Assembly: GCF_025291715.1 (NCBI RefSeq)
Contig: NZ_JAMBIZ010000015.1
Location: 18,872-82,871 of the forward strand
DNA: 64,000 nt
Direction of reading: 5' to 3'
Origin: Metasolibacillus sp.
GTDB lineage: Bacteria > Bacillota > Bacilli > Bacillales_A > Planococcaceae
This document shows positions 8,273-16,818 of this stretch, piece after piece. The stretch's first letter is position 1, and each line of letters starts with the position of its first letter. Under the pieces are notes generated by a model, which ran no database searches, had not been told where the DNA came from, and saw nothing but the letters and a program-made list of their open reading frames with translations. The translations under genes were made by a program, and so were the position numbers.

Positions 8273-9400
8273 TTAAGAATTCGTTGGAATCATCACAGTA
8301 AACACGGTTTTATTATCACTTGAAGTGGCTGTAATCGTCCCACCATGCGCTTGTATAATTTCATTAGAAATTGCTAAACCAAGCCCCGCACCACCTGTTT
8401 GCGTCGACCTTGCGCTATCTAAACGATAAAACTTTTGAAATATCATCTCCAGCTTTTCAGCAGGGATTGTTTTCCCTACATTCGTAAATGAAATAAACGT
8501 CTGATTATTTTCGTTTCTAGCGCTAATTTCAATGGTGCTATTTGGATTACTATAGGCAACTGCATTTTTTAAAATATTATTAAATACCCTTGCCAATTTA
8601 TCGCCATCTGCATAAATATTGATTTCATCATCTATTTGGACAACTGCTTTTTGACCTTTCGGTGCTAGCAATGGATAAAATTCATCAGCTACTTGCAATA
8701 GCATATAATTTAAAGGAATTAGATTTTTTTCTAAAATAATAGATTGCAAATTAAATCTCGTTATTTCAAAAAACTCATTAATTAATTGCTCCAATCTATA
8801 CGATTTTTCTAATGTAATCGTGACATACTTTTCCCTTTGCTCCACCGGCATATCCTTCGCCTCATCTAAAAGGCTTAAATAGCCAATAATTGATGTTAGC
8901 GGTGTTTTAATATCGTGCGCTAAATAAACAACTAAATCATTCTTTCTCTGTTCAGCTTCTTGCGCATCTTTGGCACGCTTCTCTAATTTAGCTTTTACAT
9001 TGTTTAATTGCTTTTCTAAAAAATCTAGCTCAACAGGAAGGTGAATTTCCTTCTCTGAATCCTCTGAAAGCATCATAATACCATCGCTAATTTGATTAAA
9101 ATAACGAGTAAAACGAGATAGCGCAATGTAAAAAATAATAAGTAATAATATAATAAATCCTATAGCCAACCAAAAGGATTTATTTTGTTGAAACAATATG
9201 GAGTAAGCGTCTCTTGCTACATACCAATCTAATTGCAGCACATTTTCACAGAAGGCTATAAATAAATCCGCAAACGGCGCTTGTAATATTCCATCAAGCA
9301 AAACGAAGCTAATGAGATAGCCACTAATGATGGCTATTACTAAAATAAAAATAATTTGTCCAATCATTTTCCTCTTCAGTCGGCCAAACTCACTTTTCAA
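8273..9400 (-). CDS. VanS-like sensor histidine kinase
   Basis: Two membrane spans (about residues 12-34 and 75-95) enclose a short extracellular loop of about 40 residues. HAMP-like linker, then a HisKA box with AHDIKTPLTSIIGYLSLLDEA and HATPase_c motifs (NNILKNAVAYS, GGAGLGL). The H-box region is nearly identical in form to VanS of the glycopeptide resistance clusters, as I recall them. Translation appears to start at TTG, overlapping the response-regulator gene by 11 bases. Probably detects a cell-wall signal and phosphorylates the upstream regulator. The ligand is unknown. Confidence 0.85.
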   Translation of the reverse strand: MKSEFGRLKRKMIGQIIFILVIAIISGYLISFVLLDGILQAPFADLFIAFCENVLQLDWYVARDAYSILFQQNKSFWLAIGFIILLLIIFYIALSRFTRYFNQISDGIMMLSEDSEKEIHLPVELDFLEKQLNNVKAKLEKRAKDAQEAEQRKNDLVVYLAHDIKTPLTSIIGYLSLLDEAKDMPVEQREKYVTITLEKSYRLEQLINEFFEITRFNLQSIILEKNLIPLNYMLLQVADEFYPLLAPKGQKAVVQIDDEINIYADGDKLARVFNNILKNAVAYSNPNSTIEISARNENNQTFISFTNVGKTIPAEKLEMIFQKFYRLDSARSTQTGGAGLGLAISNEIIQAHGGTITATSSDNKTVFTVMIPTNS

Positions 9401-10082
9401 TTGTATATCCCACTCCCCAAACCGTTTTAATAAACTTTGGATTTTCCGCAGAATCCTTCATTTTATCTCGCAAATTTCTAATATGGACCATAATAGTATT
9501 ATTGCTGTTAAAATACTTTTCTCCCCAAACCTCCTGAAATAGCTGCTCTGAGCTAATCACCTTTCCTCTATTTAAAGATAAGTACCATAAAATAGAGAAT
9601 TCAGTTGGTGTAAGAGCTAATTGCTTTTCGTTCAGAAAAACTTGACGTGTACTTTTATTTAAAACTAAGCCAGAGAAGTCTATCGTATCTTCACTATGCT
9701 TAGCGTCCTGATTATACATTGTAAACCTTCTTATTTGAGCCTTGACACGAGCGACGAGCTCCAACGGGCGAAAAGGCTTCGTAATATAATCATCTGCTCC
9801 TAGCGAAAAGCCGTTTATTTTGTCTATCTCCTCTTCTTTTGCAGTCAGCATAATAACAGGAAAAGTGTGAGCTTCTCTAATTTTTCTTAACAGCGTAAAG
9901 CCATCTATTTCGGGCATCATTACATCTAAAATGGCTAAATCAATCGTTGTGCTTTCTATAAATGCTAAAGCCTCTTTCGCATCGTAATATTTAAACACAT
10001 TGTATTTTTCATTTATTAAATAAACTTCGATTAAATCGGCAATTTCCTTTTCATCATCTAATACTAAAATATTCAAATTCAA
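9390..10082 (-). CDS. VanR-like OmpR-family response regulator
   Basis: Receiver domain (phosphoacceptor Asp in LAILDVMMP, switch Lys in YITKPFRPLELVARVKAQ) followed by a winged-helix output domain (LTPTEFSILWYLS, VHIRNLRDK, KTVWGVGYTIEK). The YFNSNNTIMVHIRNLR and PFRPLELVARVKAQ stretches match VanR. I place the start at TTG 10082, because AAGGAGAG lies 8 bases before it and this gives the family's 230 residues; an ATG at 10130 has no ribosome site and lies next to a TATAAT (10132-10137) that may be the -10 box. Operon order: regulator, kinase, carboxypeptidase. Confidence 0.86.
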   Translation of the reverse strand: MNLNILVLDDEKEIADLIEVYLINEKYNVFKYYDAKEALAFIESTTIDLAILDVMMPEIDGFTLLRKIREAHTFPVIMLTAKEEEIDKINGFSLGADDYITKPFRPLELVARVKAQIRRFTMYNQDAKHSEDTIDFSGLVLNKSTRQVFLNEKQLALTPTEFSILWYLSLNRGKVISSEQLFQEVWGEKYFNSNNTIMVHIRNLRDKMKDSAENPKFIKTVWGVGYTIEK

Positions 10083-10284
10083 GGCTTCATCTCTCCTTAC
10101 TATATTCCCTACACCGTTCCCCTTGTCCATTATTATACCTTCTGATAAATAGTACCGTATATTTCTTCTGAATATCTTAAGTTATTCTTAAGAAAATATT
10201 GAGCACTGTGGGGCAAGGATAGAAAACCTTCTGTCACACGAAATAAAATATAAAAAGCCGTATCCATTTTGGTATTGATTAAAA

Positions 10285-10324
10285 ATAAATAACCCAATTG
10301 TTTAGGAATCCTAAACAATTGGGT
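10285..10324 (-). terminator. Terminator after topB
   Basis: Perfect 15-bp arms (10292-10306, 10310-10324) with a 3-base loop, then TATTTATTTTT on the minus strand, 19 bases past the topB stop. Confidence 0.9.
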
Positions 10325-10342
10325 GCATTTCATATCTACAAG

Positions 10343-12535
10343 CTATTCATCTAATTTAAGACCCTTTAATAATTCAGCAAATGCATTATTGATTGGCTCT
10401 GCTTCCTTATCCTGCTGCTTCATATATTTTTGCACAGAGCGTTTATCGACCTTACCTGAGCCTTCTTTCTTACGACGTGCTTCAAAGGCAGACAGTTTTT
10501 CACGGTAACCACATTTACATACGAAAATTTGCCCTTCACCTTCGCCACGTAGTTCAAGCTTTTTCTTACATTGTGGACAGCGTGCATTCGTCGTGCGTGA
10601 AATATTTTTACGATGACCACATTCACGATCCTGGCAAACAAGCATTTTGCCCTTTTTACCATTGACTTCAAGCATCGGCTTGCCACAATCTGGGCAAGTT
10701 TTTGTTGAGATATTATCATGCTTGTATTTTTTATCGTTATTTTTAATATCTGTTACGATTGCTTTCGTATGCTCTTTCATTTCATTAATGAACGTGTCCT
10801 TTTGTAGCTTGCCTTTTGCAATCAATTCTAGCTTTTGCTCCCACTCGGCTGTCGTCGCTGGCGAGCGCAATTCTTCAGGTGCTAAATCAAGCAATTGGCG
10901 CCCTTTCGATGTAATGAAAATATCTTTACCGCCACGCTTTTCAATCATAAAGGAATTGAACAGTTTATCAATAATATCCGCACGTGTCGCAACAGTGCCA
11001 AGCCCACCTGTTGATTTCAATGTGTCTGCTAAACGTTTGTCATCCGTCTCTAAATATTTTGTCGGATTTTCCATCGCCGATAATAATGTCGCCTCTGTGA
11101 AGCGCGCTGGTGGCTTTGTTTGACCGGATGTTCCTGCGATTAAGCGCGTTTTCAGCACATCACCTTTATTAAGTCGAGGTAACAGCTGCTCCTTCACATC
11201 TTCGTTTGTTTCTTCATCATCAAAGCGATTTTGGTAAACCTCTTTCCAGCCTGCGCTCAGCACCGTTTTACCTTTCGCAATAAATTTCTCCGCTGCAATT
11301 TCAGCCTGCACTGTTAATTGCTCGTACTCATGTGCTGGTAATAATACTGCAAGGAAACGCTTGACAACTAAATCATAAATTTTGCGTTCCTTATCGGAAA
11401 ATGCCGATAAATTGACATATGCCTCTGTTGGAATAATGGCATGGTGATCGCTGACCTTGCTATCATCGACAAATGCTTTCGTTGCTTTAATTGGCTTCGT
11501 CGCTATCTTATTTGCAATTGTGCGATAATCGCCTACTGCGCATGCCTTTAAACGCTCTGGCAATGTACCCACAATATCCGATGAAATATAACGTGAATCT
11601 GTACGTGGATATGTCAGCACTTTATGCGATTCATAAAGCTTTTGCATAATATTTAATGTTTCTTTAGCTGAATAACCGAACAGCTTGTTAGCATCACGCT
11701 GAAGCTCTGTTAAATCATATAACGCTGGTGCAAAGGATTTCTTTGGCTTTCGTTCCACATTGATAACCTTCGCATCTTGGCGACCTAGCGTTTTAATAAT
11801 GCTGTCGATTTTTTCCTTATTAAAGCTACGGCTATTACCATTGGCATCTTGCCATGTTAGTTTAATTGAGTCTGTTTGGGCTTCAATGCCGTAATATGTC
11901 TGTGCCTTAAAGTTTTTAATTTCATCTTCGCGTGCTGCAATCATGGCCAATGTCGGTGTTTGCACACGCCCACAATTCAACTGTGCATTATGCTTCGCTG
12001 TTAATGCGCGCGTTGCATTTAAGCCGATATACCAATCTGCCTCAGAGCGTGCAATCGCTGCATGGTATAGGTTTTCATACTGTTTACCAGGCTTTAAATT
12101 AGCAAAGCCTTCTTTAATCGCTTTATCTGTAACAGAAGAAATCCATAGACGCTTGACAGGCTTATTAATTTTCGCCTTCGCTAAAATCCAACGCGCCACA
12201 AGCTCCCCTTCACGTCCTGCATCTGTCGCAATAATCACTTCATTGACATCACTACGGCTTAGCTGTGACTTTACCGCATTAAATTGTTTGCCTGATTGCT
12301 TAATCACTGTCAGCTTTAAACGCTCTGGCAGCATCGGTAAATCCTCTAAATTCCATGTTTTATATTTGACATCATAGCTTTCAGGGTCAGCAAGTGTTAC
12401 TAAATGCCCTAAAGCCCATGTCACAATGTATTTGTCACCTTCTAAAAACCCGTTACCCTTTTTATGACACTTCAGCACATTCGCAATATCACGTGCTACT
12501 GAAGGTTTTTCTGCTAATACTACGCTTTTTGCCAT
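10343..12535 (-). CDS. topB: DNA topoisomerase III
   Basis: Type IA topoisomerase that passes single strands to decatenate DNA and resolve recombination or replication intermediates, often with a RecQ helicase. Seen in 730 aa: N-terminal TOPRIM (VLAEKPSVARDIA, ATDAGREGE), the active-site tyrosine block LTYPRTDSRYI near residue 316, and a C-terminal cysteine-rich zinc tail (CPDCGKPM, CPQCKKK). Length and motif order fit B. subtilis TopB. The ATG is preceded by AAGGAAG. It forms a single-gene transcript with its own terminator. Confidence 0.93.
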   Translation of the reverse strand: MAKSVVLAEKPSVARDIANVLKCHKKGNGFLEGDKYIVTWALGHLVTLADPESYDVKYKTWNLEDLPMLPERLKLTVIKQSGKQFNAVKSQLSRSDVNEVIIATDAGREGELVARWILAKAKINKPVKRLWISSVTDKAIKEGFANLKPGKQYENLYHAAIARSEADWYIGLNATRALTAKHNAQLNCGRVQTPTLAMIAAREDEIKNFKAQTYYGIEAQTDSIKLTWQDANGNSRSFNKEKIDSIIKTLGRQDAKVINVERKPKKSFAPALYDLTELQRDANKLFGYSAKETLNIMQKLYESHKVLTYPRTDSRYISSDIVGTLPERLKACAVGDYRTIANKIATKPIKATKAFVDDSKVSDHHAIIPTEAYVNLSAFSDKERKIYDLVVKRFLAVLLPAHEYEQLTVQAEIAAEKFIAKGKTVLSAGWKEVYQNRFDDEETNEDVKEQLLPRLNKGDVLKTRLIAGTSGQTKPPARFTEATLLSAMENPTKYLETDDKRLADTLKSTGGLGTVATRADIIDKLFNSFMIEKRGGKDIFITSKGRQLLDLAPEELRSPATTAEWEQKLELIAKGKLQKDTFINEMKEHTKAIVTDIKNNDKKYKHDNISTKTCPDCGKPMLEVNGKKGKMLVCQDRECGHRKNISRTTNARCPQCKKKLELRGEGEGQIFVCKCGYREKLSAFEARRKKEGSGKVDKRSVQKYMKQQDKEAEPINNAFAELLKGLKLDE

Positions 12536-12619
12536 TTTGACGACTTCCTTTCTGCCTCACATACTCTAACTATACCATAGCACTAGTGGAGAAGAAATTT
12601 TCAAGAGGATTGCGTTTCG

Positions 12620-14023
12620 TTAACCTTTCCTCTTGATTTGCGCATAGGCAGCGAGCGCTCTTTCTCTTGCAAATACATGATCAACGATTGGATATGGATA
12701 TGTTTCACCTAAATTCACACGAACATTTTTCAAAATAGGTGCAGGTGCTTTCCACGGCTCATGTATATATTCAGCTGGGATATGTGCGAGCTCTGGCACC
12801 CATTTTTTAATATATTCGCCAGTCGCATCGAATTTTTGCCCTTGTAAAATAGGATTAAAAATGCGGAAGTATGGGGCTGCATCAATACCACATCCCGCTG
12901 ACCATTGCCAACTGAGCGCATTGATTGCTACGTCGAAATCGACGAGCGTGTCAGCAAACCACCTTTCTCCAACTTGCCATCGGATAAGCAAATGTTTTAC
13001 TAAAAAAGATGCAACAATCATCCGCACCCTATTATGCATCCAACCTGTTTGCCATAGTTGACGCATACCTGCATCAACTATTGGATAACCTGTGTGTCCT
13101 TTTTGCCAATTGTCAACGACTGTACAATCTTCTTGCCACGGGAATGCTTGGAACTGTGACCGCAGTGACATTGTGGGCATTGTTGGGTAATGAGTTAGCT
13201 TATAATAGGCAAATTCACGCCATATAAGTTGCTTTTCATAAGTCACCACCGACTCGAGGTGTGCATTATTTAATATCATTTGTTGCGCCTCTTTTAGCAT
13301 ATACCACATTGTGCGCACACTTATTTCACCGAATGCTAAATATGTAGACAGCATGGACGTCGCTTGTTGTGACGGGATGTCTCGCCCTTCTTTGTAATCG
13401 TAAATCTCATTTTGTAAAAAATTACGCCACTTTTTTAGTGCACTATGCTCACCTGCTTGCCAATGTGCACGAACAGTAGTGCTCCACGCTAGAGTAGGCA
13501 GTAGTGCTAGTTGTTCGATTGTTAAAGATGGATACAGTTCGGTTGAGTGTGCGATTTGTGTTGGAGTTTGTTTCGGCTGTTCAACTGTATAGTGCAAAAA
13601 ACGCTTATAAAATGCGCTATATATTTTATAAGTATCCCCCGTTACATTGTAAAAATCCTCGCTAGAGCGGAGCAACATATCTGAAAAATAATGAACATAG
13701 ATGGAAGGATTCTCGATTTTCTCATTTCCTGTGCGGTAGTTCGTATAAATCGCTTGTGCGCCTGTCTCTTTGACAAATTGGTGAAGCACTTCACTTTTGT
13801 TGCCGCTCCGTATGGTCAATGTCAACTGTTTTGTGCTTAGTTCCTCCTTTAAAGCACACAGTGCGTCATGCAAATAACAAGCTGCAGCACTACCGCGCAC
13901 AATTCTGTCGTCTTCTGAGAAAATAAAAAGAGGGATAACAACCCCTCTTTTTGCCGCAGCAATCAATGCTAAATTATCATGTAAGCGCAAATCTTTCTGA
14001 AATAACACAATTATTTTTTCCAT
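12620..14023 (-). CDS. phr: Deoxyribodipyrimidine photolyase (class I CPD)
   Basis: Repairs cyclobutane pyrimidine dimers using blue light, with reduced FAD. Seen in 467 aa: N-terminal antenna domain (LFQKDLRLHDNLAL), FAD domain with WREFAYYKL, TGYPIVDAGMRQLWQTGWMHNRVRM, and the Trp-rich electron-transfer region LSWQWSAGCGIDAAPYFRIFNP. The class I CPD form is intact. The start overlaps the end of the upstream ABC ATPase gene by 13 bases, so expression is tied to that exporter. It lies about 2.8 kb from the carotenoid desaturase, another photoprotective gene. Confidence 0.92.
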   Translation of the reverse strand: MEKIIVLFQKDLRLHDNLALIAAAKRGVVIPLFIFSEDDRIVRGSAAACYLHDALCALKEELSTKQLTLTIRSGNKSEVLHQFVKETGAQAIYTNYRTGNEKIENPSIYVHYFSDMLLRSSEDFYNVTGDTYKIYSAFYKRFLHYTVEQPKQTPTQIAHSTELYPSLTIEQLALLPTLAWSTTVRAHWQAGEHSALKKWRNFLQNEIYDYKEGRDIPSQQATSMLSTYLAFGEISVRTMWYMLKEAQQMILNNAHLESVVTYEKQLIWREFAYYKLTHYPTMPTMSLRSQFQAFPWQEDCTVVDNWQKGHTGYPIVDAGMRQLWQTGWMHNRVRMIVASFLVKHLLIRWQVGERWFADTLVDFDVAINALSWQWSAGCGIDAAPYFRIFNPILQGQKFDATGEYIKKWVPELAHIPAEYIHEPWKAPAPILKNVRVNLGETYPYPIVDHVFARERALAAYAQIKRKG

Positions 14024-14718
14024 TCATTTTCACCATTTAATACTTGTTCTGTAATGTTTTCTAATACGCCATCTGTCATTTGGAACACTTTGTCGAAATA
14101 ACTAATAAGACGCGTATCATGTGTTACAACTATTGTCGTCGTTTTATTATTTTTCGTTTCATTTTTTAATAGCTCCATTACTTCAAATGCACGATCAGAG
14201 TCAAGAGATGCTGTCGGCTCATCTGCTAAAATAATGGAAGGCTTGCTGTAGAGCGCTTTTGCGATAGCGACACGTTGGCGTTCACCTCCTGATAAGTCTG
14301 AAGGATATTTTCCGCGTAAATCATCAATCCCTAAATCTTTACATAATCGATCGACATCCTGTATAGACATATTTTCTTTCTTCACTTTATCGAGTAATTT
14401 CATCTGGTTATCAACTGTTAAAAACGGCACTAAATTCGATGCTTGCAAAATAAAACCGATTTCCTTTAAGCGCAATTTGGAGCGTTCTTTTTCACTCAAT
14501 TTAGAAATATTTTGGCCGTTAATAATAATATCACCTTCTGTCGGTGTTAACAGCCCTCCAACAATCGTTAAAAATGTACTTTTCCCAGAACCAGATGGGC
14601 CGATAATGGCGATGAGCTCATCGCTATTTGCTTCAAACGTAATATCTTTTAGCGCTTCTACCTTTTTATGACCACTGCCGAACGTTTTTTTTATATTTTT
14701 CAATTGTAAAACTGTCAC
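14011..14718 (-). CDS. ABC exporter ATP-binding subunit (MacB/HrtA/LolD type)
   Basis: ATPase with Walker A GPSGSGKST, signature LSGGERQRVAIAKAL and Walker B IILADEPTASLD. I place the start at GTG 14718, with GGAGG 8 bases upstream inside the preceding permease stop region, rather than at the TTG at 14733. The partner is the FtsX-type permease immediately upstream; the pair resembles HrtBA and other MacB-type exporters that act on lipophilic or membrane-inserted substrates. Its end overlaps the photolyase gene. The substrate is not known. Confidence 0.86.
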   Translation of the reverse strand: MTVLQLKNIKKTFGSGHKKVEALKDITFEANSDELIAIIGPSGSGKSTFLTIVGGLLTPTEGDIIINGQNISKLSEKERSKLRLKEIGFILQASNLVPFLTVDNQMKLLDKVKKENMSIQDVDRLCKDLGIDDLRGKYPSDLSGGERQRVAIAKALYSKPSIILADEPTASLDSDRAFEVMELLKNETKNNKTTTIVVTHDTRLISYFDKVFQMTDGVLENITEQVLNGENEWKK

Positions 14719-14722
14719 TTTC

Positions 14723-15790
14723 TTACCCTCCAATCGCTTTCAATGGGTCGATGCGGACAATCGTCCATACAGAGAATAACGCCCCTGCAATCGCAACGAC
14801 TATTAAGACAGCACCATATATAATCATTTGCATAGCGTCAAATGTGACAGGTACCACAGCTGGCAAAAATACCCCTGTTAACAATGTTAGCAGCAAGCCT
14901 ACTACTGTACCTATGAATGCTAAAATAGCTGTTTGTGCCATCACAGAGCGAGCTAAATAGCTATTAGAAATGCCTTGTGCTTTCATAACACCAAACATAC
15001 TAATCTTTTGTACAGTTAATACATATAGGAAGATTGCAACAATAACAGAAGAAATGACGAATAAGAAATAAATCATAAAAGTTAGTGTCATATTTTGCTC
15101 TGTATAACCCGGTAAGTTTTTAACGAAAATTTCCATTCTTACCCATTCATATGCTTTTGGTGCATCAGATGATAGTGCATCTTCATCTTTCGTAATAAGT
15201 GCATTGCGTACATTTTTATTTTCCTCTGCTCTGTCACCGTATTTAACATGTTGTAACGTCTCGATTGTCGTATACAAAACAGGTGCTGCATTAAAGCGCG
15301 CATTTTTGGTGAACCCTGTAATCGTTAACTTCTCGTCTGATGAAGAAATAGACAGCTCATCGCCAAGTTTGAAACCGAGCTCTTCTAATGCATCACTTGC
15401 GACCACTTCATTTTCACCTTTATATAGAACACCTTCTGTCACCTCTGGGATAAGAAAACTATCTTCTTCTATCCCAAAAATGGAGACATTTTTCTTCGTC
15501 TCATCGTTTTGGGCAATTGTACTAAACTGACTTAAAAATGCGGTGCGCTCCATATCGAGATTCGAAAACTCTGTGCGATCAATAGCAGACTGATAAAGAC
15601 TTTTATCGGCATCTTGCGACAATAAAATGGCTGTACCTCCCCACTTGTCAACAGCCTCCCTATTTAAGCTTTGCAAACCTGTCGCTAAGCCTGATAAGAA
15701 AAATACTAGGTATGCGACAAGCATTAATACACCTGTTATTAGAAGAAACCTCAATTTATTTTTTTTAATTTCATTCCATGCTAAAAACAT
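14723..15790 (-). CDS. FtsX/MacB-type ABC permease
   Basis: 355 residues: one N-terminal membrane span (LRFLLITGVLMLVAYLVFF), a long extracytoplasmic domain (about residues 45-225) and three C-terminal spans, the MacB/FtsX topology. HrtB (heme exporter) proteins have the same plan, but I cannot assign heme from sequence. The ATG at 15790 has GGGAGG 10 bases upstream and begins MFLAWNEIKK; an in-frame upstream extension of 17 codons lacks a ribosome site. Followed by its ATPase (5-base gap) and the photolyase. Confidence 0.83.
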   Translation of the reverse strand: MFLAWNEIKKNKLRFLLITGVLMLVAYLVFFLSGLATGLQSLNREAVDKWGGTAILLSQDADKSLYQSAIDRTEFSNLDMERTAFLSQFSTIAQNDETKKNVSIFGIEEDSFLIPEVTEGVLYKGENEVVASDALEELGFKLGDELSISSSDEKLTITGFTKNARFNAAPVLYTTIETLQHVKYGDRAEENKNVRNALITKDEDALSSDAPKAYEWVRMEIFVKNLPGYTEQNMTLTFMIYFLFVISSVIVAIFLYVLTVQKISMFGVMKAQGISNSYLARSVMAQTAILAFIGTVVGLLLTLLTGVFLPAVVPVTFDAMQMIIYGAVLIVVAIAGALFSVWTIVRIDPLKAIGG

Positions 15791-15988
15791 GTAAAAAATT
15801 CCTCCCTCTATAAATGTTGATGTATCAATGGCTCGCGCCACTTTTGAGTGTCTAAAAAATATTTTTCAACACGTACATCTATCGTTATTTTGTAATTAAT
15901 GATTTTTCTTACATTTGTTTAGAGGCTCCGCTAAAGGATGAACCATAAACTAGTAATGATACTCCTAATCCAGTGTCTCCCTTTGTTT

Positions 15989-16438
15989 TTAAGAACTGTG
16001 CCGGGGTTTTGTATTTACAAATAAAGAGCCGAATACATAGCCAAAAAGGGCATGTCCTATTAACCAATAAAGCAGTGCATCAACATTCGTCACTTTCGGC
16101 GTGCGCAGTGAAAACTCTGTCGTTGGGAAAAGGCATAACCCAATAAGCACACTGCAACAAATTGTGTAGGTGATTTGCTTTTTAGCAGCATGTATTTGCA
16201 TCTTCTGAAAAAATACATAAAAGCAAAAGCCGACAATAACAGAAACGATTAAATGGAACGTTACTTCAATCCACTCCGAAAATGTATATCTTTTCAAGAC
16301 AGGAATATAATCTACATTTAACAACAATGTATAGACACTTTCTGCTGTCAACCATTCTACGACTTTCAAAAATAATGTCAGGACGATACCTGCTATTAAA
16401 CTTGCACTTATAATGCGGAAAAGAGGTGCTTCTCGCAT
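15989..16438 (-). CDS. Four-span membrane protein of unknown function
   Basis: 149 residues with about four hydrophobic segments (residues 9-27, 55-75, 88-105, 120-138). No cysteine or charged active-site motif that I recognise. The ATG at 16438 has GGGGGTGG at good distance. A clear promoter is visible upstream (TTGACA at 16648-16653, TATAAA at 16624-16629, 18-base spacer). Located between the carotenoid desaturase and the exporter/photolyase genes; function unknown. Confidence 0.65.
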   Translation of the reverse strand: MREAPLFRIISASLIAGIVLTLFLKVVEWLTAESVYTLLLNVDYIPVLKRYTFSEWIEVTFHLIVSVIVGFCFYVFFQKMQIHAAKKQITYTICCSVLIGLCLFPTTEFSLRTPKVTNVDALLYWLIGHALFGYVFGSLFVNTKPRHSS

Positions 16439-16623
16439 TTTTCCCACCCCCAATAAATGCTCAAAATTGAAAATAATTTCTTTATACTTTATCTAATATT
16501 TGCCTTTCCCAGCAAGAGGAAGGACATCTACCTCCTTAAAGTAATGGACGCTGTTATTTGAGCAATTGTGCCTTGCCTATTCATACACTGCGTCGCAAAT
16601 AGATTAATAAATTTTACCAAAAA

Positions 16624-16653
16624 TTTATACAGACATTCAAAAAATCTTGTCAA
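16624..16653 (-). promoter_or_regulatory. SigA-type promoter for the four-span membrane protein gene
   Basis: On the minus strand TTGACA, an 18-base spacer, then TATAAA. It lies in the 380-base intergenic stretch 16439-16818, where I see no gene. Confidence 0.65.
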
Positions 16654-16818
16654 TGCTACTAATTTAAATTTTTCTTATGCAGTACAAATAAAGCCCCCCT
16701 GCAATCTGTGAACTATCGTGTTAAATAGCTACTTTGCTAGTTGTATTGAGCTGTAACACTATTACTAACCGTAGTAAAACACCCTCAACAAACTCTGAAA
16801 CTCAAACACTAACGGTTA

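Noticed and set aside
9390..10130. ATG 10130 as the response-regulator start
   Set aside because: It lies next to a TATAAT and has no ribosome site; TTG 10082 has AAGGAGAG at 8 bases and gives the family length.
10133..10333. 66-aa minus-strand frame upstream of the VanR-like gene
   Set aside because: It overlaps the topB terminator region, has no ribosome site and no recognisable product.
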